Part shown: positions 44,556 through 49,953 of the stretch, in pieces
How the letters are laid out: each line of letters starts with the position of its first letter
How positions within the stretch are numbered: position 1 is the first letter of the stretch
DNA from: Acetobacter farinalis
Lineage (GTDB): Bacteria > Pseudomonadota > Alphaproteobacteria > Acetobacterales > Acetobacteraceae
Direction of reading: 5' to 3'
NCBI RefSeq assembly: GCF_011516935.1
Contig: NZ_WOTF01000017.1
Coordinates: 1 to 49,953 of the forward strand
DNA: 49,953 bases
The notes under the pieces: model-generated
What the model saw: only the letters and a program-made list of their open reading frames with translations
Databases searched by the model: none
What the model was told of the DNA's origin: nothing
Translations under genes and position numbers: made by a program

Positions 44556-46430
44556 GTGGAAGTCTCTGTGCTCCGTGGTTCCGCCAATATCAGAAAATGG
44601 GATGTCAGATTTCTCATGGGCGCAGTTCTTGTGTGCACCCTGAACAAGCCCTTTCAGGCACGGGCTGATGACGCACAGGAACTCGCAGCCATCAAGGCGG
44701 AAATGCGTAAACTGGCCGCACAGGTACAGGCCATTGAACACCGGCAGGCCCTCAGGCACCCGCAGGCCGGGCATCAGCTTGCTTCAAACCACCTTGCCGC
44801 CCGCAGCATGACGACAGGTGGCCGCACGAATGGTACACCACCGGACAGCACCCTCCCCTCTCTACGGGATGACGGAAAAGCTGATCCGGGCATCCGCTTT
44901 TCCGGAGAAGCGCAGCCTGTGGTGGCGGAAGGCGCTGCACCACGCACCGGAAGTGGGTTCAGCCCGTTCACGTGGCTGCCCCGGCAGCAGGGCGGCAGTG
45001 CGCAGAAATCCTCTATTGATCTCACATCCTCCAGCCCCTCCTCCATTACCCAGACGGATGTGGACAACCTCCCTCCCATTTTCACCATTGGCGGCATTTC
45101 CGTAAAGCTCGGTGGGTTTGTCGAGTTTTCCAATATCTGGCGCAGTTCCAACATGACCAGCGGCCCCGCCACGGCCTGGAACAACTTCCCGTATGCCAAC
45201 AGCCCGAACCATGGGCTGAGTGAGGAGCGCATGTCCTCACAGCTCAGCCGCATGTCCGTGCTGATGGAAGCCAACCCTTCCAAGGCTGTCCGCCTGCAGG
45301 CCTATGTGGAGAGTGATTTCGGCGGCTCCGGCGGCACGACAAACAGTGTGCAGATCAGCGGTTATACGCCGCGCCTGCGGCAGGGGTACTTTACCTTCAC
45401 GCAGAAAGACTGGGGGCTGCATATCCTGATGGGGCAGGCCTGGAGCCTTGCCACCAACTACGCCAAGGGCATCCTGCCCCGGCAGGAGCAGCTTCCCGCG
45501 GTCACAGACAACAACCAGATTCCAGGCATTACCTTTACCCGCGTGCCGCAGATCCGCATTGGCAAGGACTGGAACCAGAAATACTGGCTCGGCCTTTCTC
45601 TGGAAGACCCGCAGGCAACAGTGGCCTTTTCCTCCGCACTCTCTTCCGGCGGCACCTTGCCCGCGGCATATGGAGAAAAGGTTGGCGCACGCGTGTATTA
45701 TGCCAACGGCGGCGGTGTGCTGCTGAACCCGAACGCGCAATATACATATAACCCGGCCCCGGACATTATCCTCAAAGCGGCGGTGGACACCTCTTTCGGG
45801 CATTATGAAGTGTTCGGCCTGGCGCGCTGGTTCCGCTCCCTTGCCGTGGATCCTGGCGCCACCACCACACGGAAGCACACCTCCTTCGGTGGCGGCGTGG
45901 GTGCTGGCATGACAACGCCGCTCGGCACACCCAAACTCCAGATGGCAGGCAATATTCTGGCTGGTGAAGGCATTGGCCGCTATGGGCCGAGCCTGATACC
46001 GGATACCACGCCCAACGCCCGGGGTGCGCTTTCCCCCGTGCCGGAGCTTATGGGCTCCCTTGGTCTTATCGGGCATCCCACCAGGTCCGTGCTGCTCTAC
46101 ACCTATGGAGGTGTCGAAGCCGCGGGGCGCAAGCGCTATACGGGGGCGGATGGCGCCCAGTATGGCTATGGTGTGACTGACCTCAATCTGGGCGGGTGCG
46201 ATGTGGAATTCGGCACCTGCAACGCCCAGACCCGCACACTGGCCTCCCTGACCGCGGGCGGCTGGTGGCACTTTGTTGAAGGCCGCTACGGCAGTCTCAT
46301 GGGCGGCCTACAATACACCTATATCCGGAAGTTTGCCTTCAAAGGCAATGACGGCAACGGCCACAGTGTGGACCCGACAACATCGGGCAACACTGTTTAT
46401 GTCACCTTCCGATATCTGCCGTTCCAGTAA
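44556..46430 (+). CDS. Outer-membrane porin (DcaP-like)
   Basis: Beta-barrel protein of 624 aa. It starts with GTG preceded by AAGGAT at 7 nt. A signal peptide ([25 protein letters not shown], with cleavage before DDAQ) leads to a short coiled coil ([23 protein letters not shown]), as in trimeric DcaP-type porins. A disordered Gly/Ser/Pro-rich linker follows, then a barrel beginning [22 protein letters not shown] and ending [12 protein letters not shown]. It lies 40 nt before pdc on the same strand. Its cargo is unknown; pyruvate or other carboxylates would fit the neighbours (inference). Confidence 0.85.
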   Translation: MEVSVLRGSANIRKWDVRFLMGAVLVCTLNKPFQARADDAQELAAIKAEMRKLAAQVQAIEHRQALRHPQAGHQLASNHLAARSMTTGGRTNGTPPDSTLPSLRDDGKADPGIRFSGEAQPVVAEGAAPRTGSGFSPFTWLPRQQGGSAQKSSIDLTSSSPSSITQTDVDNLPPIFTIGGISVKLGGFVEFSNIWRSSNMTSGPATAWNNFPYANSPNHGLSEERMSSQLSRMSVLMEANPSKAVRLQAYVESDFGGSGGTTNSVQISGYTPRLRQGYFTFTQKDWGLHILMGQAWSLATNYAKGILPRQEQLPAVTDNNQIPGITFTRVPQIRIGKDWNQKYWLGLSLEDPQATVAFSSALSSGGTLPAAYGEKVGARVYYANGGGVLLNPNAQYTYNPAPDIILKAAVDTSFGHYEVFGLARWFRSLAVDPGATTTRKHTSFGGGVGAGMTTPLGTPKLQMAGNILAGEGIGRYGPSLIPDTTPNARGALSPVPELMGSLGLIGHPTRSVLLYTYGGVEAAGRKRYTGADGAQYGYGVTDLNLGGCDVEFGTCNAQTRTLASLTAGGWWHFVEGRYGSLMGGLQYTYIRKFAFKGNDGNGHSVDPTTSGNTVYVTFRYLPFQ

Positions 46431-46470
46431 GATGGAATTGCACCCTATTCGCCAAAGGAAAGAGAACGAC

Positions 46471-48162
46471 ATGTCTTACACAGTTGGCACGTATCTTGCT
46501 GAACGTCTGGCCCAGATCGGCCTGAAGCATCATTTTGCGGTGGCGGGGGATTATAACCTTGTCCTGCTTGACCAGCTTCTGATGAACAAGGACTGTGAAC
46601 AGGTTTACTGCTGCAACGAGCTGAACTGCGGTTTCGCGGCCGAAGGCTATGCCCGTGCAAACGGCGCTGCTGCCGCCGTTGTCACCTTCAGCGTGGGGGC
46701 GCTGTCTGCCCTGAACGCCATTGGCGGTGCCTATGCGGAAAACCTGCCGGTTATCCTGATTTCCGGCGCACCGAACTCCAATGACCATGGCAGCGGGCAC
46801 ATCCTGCACCACACCATTGGCACCACGGACTATTCCTATCAGCTCCAGATTGCTGAAAAGCTGACCTGTGCTGCTGTTTCCATCACATCTGCCGAAGATG
46901 CGCCGGAAAAAATTGACCACGCCATCCGCACGGCCCTGCGCGAAAAGAAGCCGGCCTATATCGAAATTGCCTGCAACCTTTCCGCACAGCCCTGCGCGGC
47001 CCCCGGCCCCATCAGCGCGGTTCTGGATGCCCCGGCTTCCAACAAAGACACGCTGGATGCTGCCGTGAAAGCTGTTGCCGCTTTCATTGAAAAACACGAA
47101 AAACCCGCCATTCTGGTTGGCAGCCGCCTGCGCGCCGCAGGTGCTGAAGAAGCTGCTGTGAAGCTGGCCGATGCGCTGGGCTGCGTTGTGGCCACCATGG
47201 CTGCCGCCAAGAGCTTCTTCCCTGAAGGTCACCCCTCTTACGTGGGCACCTACTGGGGGAGTGCCAGCACCCCGGGTGTGAATGAAATCTTCAACTGGAC
47301 AGACAGCATTCTGGCTCTGGCCCCCATTTTTAATGACTACTCCACCGAGGGCTGGTCCGTCTGGCCCAAGGGGCCGAACGTGGCTGTTCTGGACAAGAAC
47401 ATTACAAAACTGGACGGATATAACTTTGACAATATCCATCTGAAGGAACTGCTGCTGGGTCTGGCGGACTACTTCAACGGCAAGCCGAAGAAGGATTCCA
47501 CAGTGGCGCAGTACAAGCGTGTTCACACCGAGAAAACGGTTGAAACTACCGGCACGGGTGATGACAAGCTGACACGTGCGGATATCCAGCAGACACTCCA
47601 GAGCCTTGTAACACCGGACACCACCATTCTGGGTGAGACAGGGGATAGCTGGTTCAATGTCATGCGCACCAGGCTGCCGCACGGTGCCCGCGTGGAACTG
47701 GAAATGCAGTGGGGGCATATTGGCTGGTCCGTTCCGGCTGCCTTCGGGTACGCCGTGGGCGCACCGGAACGCCGCACCATTCTGATGGTGGGTGATGGCT
47801 CCTTCCAGCTGACCGCGCAGGAAGTGTGCCAGATGATCCGCCGCAAGCTGCCGGTGATTATTTTCCTGATCAACAACCGTGGGTACACCATTGAAGTTGA
47901 AATTCATGATGGCCCGTACAACAACATCAAGAACTGGGATTACGCCGGCATTATCAGCGCCTTCAATGCTGAAGATGGCAAGGGCATTGGTCTGCGCGCC
48001 AACACGGCGGGTGAACTGGCCGACGCCGTGAAGGTCGCGCTGGAGAACAAGGATGGCCCGACGCTGATTGAATGCACGATCGAGCGTGATGACTGCACAC
48101 CCGAGCTGATTTCCTGGGGCCGCCATGTGGCTCAGGCAAACAGCCGTCCGCCTGCAAAATAA
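46471..48162 (+). CDS. pdc: Pyruvate decarboxylase
   Basis: ThDP- and Mg-dependent enzyme of 563 aa that converts pyruvate to acetaldehyde and CO2. Bacterial PDC is rare; it is known from Zymomonas, Acetobacter, Gluconobacter and a few others. Motifs: [12 protein letters not shown], the catalytic His pair in [12 protein letters not shown], the Glu in [14 protein letters not shown] that activates ThDP, and [46 protein letters not shown], which is the ThDP/Mg fold with its active-site Glu. The ATG at 46471 has AAAGGAAAGAG just upstream; an in-frame extension back to 46273 overlaps the porin and is not part of the enzyme. In acetic acid bacteria it feeds lactate-derived pyruvate to acetate. A strong terminator follows. 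Confidence 0.97.
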   Translation: MSYTVGTYLAERLAQIGLKHHFAVAGDYNLVLLDQLLMNKDCEQVYCCNELNCGFAAEGYARANGAAAAVVTFSVGALSALNAIGGAYAENLPVILISGAPNSNDHGSGHILHHTIGTTDYSYQLQIAEKLTCAAVSITSAEDAPEKIDHAIRTALREKKPAYIEIACNLSAQPCAAPGPISAVLDAPASNKDTLDAAVKAVAAFIEKHEKPAILVGSRLRAAGAEEAAVKLADALGCVVATMAAAKSFFPEGHPSYVGTYWGSASTPGVNEIFNWTDSILALAPIFNDYSTEGWSVWPKGPNVAVLDKNITKLDGYNFDNIHLKELLLGLADYFNGKPKKDSTVAQYKRVHTEKTVETTGTGDDKLTRADIQQTLQSLVTPDTTILGETGDSWFNVMRTRLPHGARVELEMQWGHIGWSVPAAFGYAVGAPERRTILMVGDGSFQLTAQEVCQMIRRKLPVIIFLINNRGYTIEVEIHDGPYNNIKNWDYAGIISAFNAEDGKGIGLRANTAGELADAVKVALENKDGPTLIECTIERDDCTPELISWGRHVAQANSRPPAK

Positions 48163-48170
48163 TGTAACCC

Positions 48171-48218
48171 GTTCAGGCTGTGTCTTTGCACCGCAGGGTG
48201 CACAGCCTGAACTTTTTT
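48171..48218 (+). terminator. Rho-independent terminator of pdc
   Basis: GTTCAGGCTGTG (48171-48182) and CACAGCCTGAAC (48201-48212) form a 12-bp perfect stem, followed by T6. An inner TGCACC/GGTGCA hairpin competes with part of it. It starts 8 nt after the pdc stop. Confidence 0.85.
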
Positions 48219-48232
48219 GAAAAGCGACCTGA

Positions 48233-49519
48233 ATGTCGGCTTCCAACACACCCAGCGCCGCCGCGCAGCCGCAAAGCGCGCCGGCAGGCCAGCCGCAAAA
48301 AATACAACCTCTTTATCTTCTGGCGTGGTTTCTGTGCGCGCTGTTCTACTTCTATCAATATGCCATCCGCTCCGCCCCTGGCATTATGCAGGACGAACTG
48401 ACGCATGCCTGGGGTAACAGCCACCTCGGGCTAATGATTGCCTCCTACTATATTGTTTACGCGCTGGCCGCTCTGGCCGTGGGTGTGCTGCTTGACCGCT
48501 ATGGCGCACATGCCACCATGCCCACAGGCATTGCCATAACCAGTGTCGGGTGCCTTATTTTTGCACAAGGCAGTGTGGCTGCCGGTCTCGGCGGATATGT
48601 CATTCAGGCTCTGGGGGCGATCTGCGCGTTTGTCGGCTCCTCCTACGTGGCGGCGCGGTATCTGCCCGCCAGCACGCTGGCCCTGTTTGTGGGGCTGACA
48701 CAGTGCCTTGGCATGGCCGGGGCCGCGTTTGGCTCCAAGCCCACCCGTATCCTGATTGACCCTGCCGGGTCCTTTCATCTGCCCTGGCAGACGGTGTGGC
48801 TCGGCTTCGGGGTGGTGGGCATCTGTCTGGCCATTGCGACATGGCTTGTCATGCCGCGTGACGGAGGAGACAGCGCCGCGCACCACAGCCACCTCTCCGT
48901 GGCGAACCTGCTCAAGCCGTTCAAGACCATTTTTGGAAACCCCCAGAGCTGGTATGCCGGGATTATTGGCGGCCTGCTGTTTGTTCCTACCACCATTGGC
49001 GCTTTGGGCTGGGGGGCCTCCATGCTCAACAAGGGTGAGCATGTCTCCATGGCTTTTGCTGCATCCGATGTGTCCATGGTGCCGATCGGCTGGGTGATTG
49101 GCTGCCCGCTTCTGGGCTGGATTTCTGACAAGATCGGCCTGCGTAAGCCGGTTTTGATTGGTGGTGCGGTTGTGATGCTGGCGGCGGCACTCTGTGCGCT
49201 GTATGTGCCGGTGGGCGTAATGCCGCGTTACTCCGTGGCACTGGTGATGGGCATTGCCTCTGGCGCGGCCATGATCCCGTTCTCTTCCATGAAGGAAGTG
49301 AACCCGCCTGAAGTAAAGGGCACCGCCGCAGGGGCCATGAACTTCCTTGTGTTCGGCACGACGGGTGTTCTCTCCCCGATTGTTTCCGCCCTGATGGGCA
49401 CGGGGGGTGCCACCATGGCTGTTTTCCATCGGGCCTTCCTGCCGCTGATAGCCGGTATTGTTATCGCCATCCTGCTGGCCTTCCGCCTGCGCGAGACGGG
49501 CTGGAAAGCGCAGAAATAA
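48233..49519 (+). CDS. MFS transporter downstream of pdc
   Basis: Major facilitator protein of 428 aa with about 12 helices. After a Pro/Ala/Gln-rich cytoplasmic N-terminus come PLYLLAWFLCALFYFYQYAIRSAPG (a form seen in carboxylate carriers), the loop 2-3 motif GVLLDRYGA, CAFVGSSYVAARYLP, GWISDKIGLRKPVLIGG (loop 8-9 motif) and VKGTAAGAMNFLVFGTTGVLSP. A pdc terminator precedes it by 14 nt, so its expression depends on read-through or on a promoter hidden there. The substrate is not proven; a monocarboxylate is plausible next to pyruvate decarboxylase. Confidence 0.9.
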   Translation: MSASNTPSAAAQPQSAPAGQPQKIQPLYLLAWFLCALFYFYQYAIRSAPGIMQDELTHAWGNSHLGLMIASYYIVYALAALAVGVLLDRYGAHATMPTGIAITSVGCLIFAQGSVAAGLGGYVIQALGAICAFVGSSYVAARYLPASTLALFVGLTQCLGMAGAAFGSKPTRILIDPAGSFHLPWQTVWLGFGVVGICLAIATWLVMPRDGGDSAAHHSHLSVANLLKPFKTIFGNPQSWYAGIIGGLLFVPTTIGALGWGASMLNKGEHVSMAFAASDVSMVPIGWVIGCPLLGWISDKIGLRKPVLIGGAVVMLAAALCALYVPVGVMPRYSVALVMGIASGAAMIPFSSMKEVNPPEVKGTAAGAMNFLVFGTTGVLSPIVSALMGTGGATMAVFHRAFLPLIAGIVIAILLAFRLRETGWKAQK

Positions 49520-49547
49520 ACTCTTCCTGCGGGATGAGAGGGCTTTG

Positions 49548-49582
49548 AAAAAGGCGGAACCTTGTGGGGTTCCGCCTTTTTT
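49548..49582 (+). terminator. Rho-independent terminator of the MFS gene
   Basis: AAAAAGGCGGAACC and GGTTCCGCCTTTTT form a 14-bp perfect stem with a 6-nt loop, followed by T. The flanking A-run makes it bidirectional in form. Confidence 0.85.
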
Positions 49583-49597
49583 GTAGGTGGCTGCTTT

Positions 49598-49606
49598 GGG
49601 GGGGGG
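49598..49606. repeat. G9 homopolymer near the IS boundary
   Basis: Nine G between the MFS terminator and the insertion sequence. It is not in a gene. Confidence 0.7.
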
Positions 49607-49668
49607 AAGCGGAATGTCTGGCATGGAGCTTCCATATGAGGCTTTCTTCCGCTGTTTCCACCACCTTA

Positions 49669-49953
49669 GGGCGCGTCGTCAGTTAGCATCTTGCGCTATG
49701 AGGCTTGTACTCCTGTTTGATCTGTGATGTTTTCTCTTTGTTTTCGGGGAAAGAATGAATGCGACGATATGGCCTGAATGACAGTCAGTGGGAACGGATA
49801 AAGGATATTCTCCCAGGTCGTGAAGGTCATGTTGGCGGAACAGCTGCCGATAACCGTCTGTTTGTGGAAGCAGTGCTGTATCGTTACCGCGCCGGTATTC
49901 CGTGGCGTGACCTGCCAGTGCGGTTCGGGGATTGGAAGAATGTTCACAGACGA
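49669..49953 (+). mobile_element. IS5-family insertion sequence, left part
   Basis: The element probably begins at GGGCGCGTCGTC (49669), just after CTTA, which is a common IS5-group target. It carries the transposase start at 49759 and runs off the right edge of the window. The right inverted repeat is not visible, so the left end is an estimate. Confidence 0.65.
49759..49953 (+). CDS. IS5-family transposase, N-terminal part
   Basis: The first 65 codons run off the window end. The translation has the standard opening of IS5-group transposases: MRRYGLNDSQWERIKDILPG, then DNRLFVEAVLYRYRAGIPWRDLP and RFGDWKNVHRR. The DDE residues would lie beyond the edge. AAAG lies upstream; an earlier ATG at 49755 is out of frame and stops quickly. 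In many relatives this is orfA, joined to orfB by a frameshift. Confidence 0.85.
   Translation, partial: MRRYGLNDSQWERIKDILPGREGHVGGTAADNRLFVEAVLYRYRAGIPWRDLPVRFGDWKNVHRR

Noticed and set aside
45237..46271. 344-codon - strand frame opposite the porin
   Set aside because: No start context or family; the porin on the + strand has a signal peptide and barrel end.
46402..48249. 615-codon - strand frame opposite pdc
   Set aside because: An antisense open frame of a strongly codon-biased gene; pdc on the + strand has complete ThDP motifs.

Overview
The window looks like an acetic acid bacterium chromosome, most likely Acetobacter or a close relative in the Acetobacteraceae. The main evidence is a bacterial pyruvate decarboxylase gene (46.5-48.2 kb) between a porin and an MFS carrier. 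An aspartate 4-decarboxylase, an AHL quorum-sensing pair, TonB receptors and a late cobalamin pathway with a B12-controlled metE fit the same picture. All assignments come from reading the sequence; no database search was run.

Layout: 0-2.4 kb holds the tail of an IS3-family transposase, a Dps gene and a long AT-rich gap. 2.4-13.3 kb is an accessory region with two large proteins (794 and 1561 aa) made of AIDA-type strand-loop-strand repeats ending in a Hedgehog/intein (Hint) domain. A frameshifted third Hint gene and a siderophore-type TonB receptor lie between them. The giant gene and the broken one sit on a 6-kb segment bounded by 71-bp direct repeats of the 3' end of the aspartate decarboxylase gene. 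13.4-25.2 kb, with mixed strands, holds aspD, an AI-2E family transporter gene broken in a dinucleotide repeat, a TetR regulator, a DUF4112 protein, msrB, a photolyase, luxR, luxI, an aldehyde dehydrogenase and an autotransporter O-heptosyltransferase (BAHT family). 25.5-31.0 kb holds a TonB receptor/glycerophosphodiesterase pair, metF and an ArsR-methyltransferase fusion. 31.0-44.1 kb is the methionine/B12 block: a cobalamin riboswitch with metE, cobU, cobT-cobS, a second cobalamin riboswitch with cbtB-cbtA, a degenerate histidine-phosphatase homologue, cobC, cobD and bluB. An HxlR regulator/hydrolase pair and a small membrane ORF interrupt it. 44.5-49.5 kb is porin-pdc-MFS. The window ends inside an IS5-family element.

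How the genes may work together: (1) The BAHT enzyme family adds heptose to exactly the kind of repeat found in the two Hint proteins. The window may therefore encode a glycosylated repeat-Hint surface or secreted protein system, a combination I do not recognise as described. The link is inferred, since enzyme and substrates are about 10 kb apart. (2) The B12 genes cover cobinamide activation, lower-ligand synthesis and attachment, the aminopropanol arm and probable cobalt uptake. B12 would repress metE and the cobalt transporter through the two riboswitches. (3) metF and the ArsR-methyltransferase fusion form a probable methionine-cycle operon beside metE. (4) Several homopolymer and dinucleotide tracts (C10 before the giant repeat gene, (AG)5 in the transporter, G9 tracts elsewhere) are candidate slippage sites.
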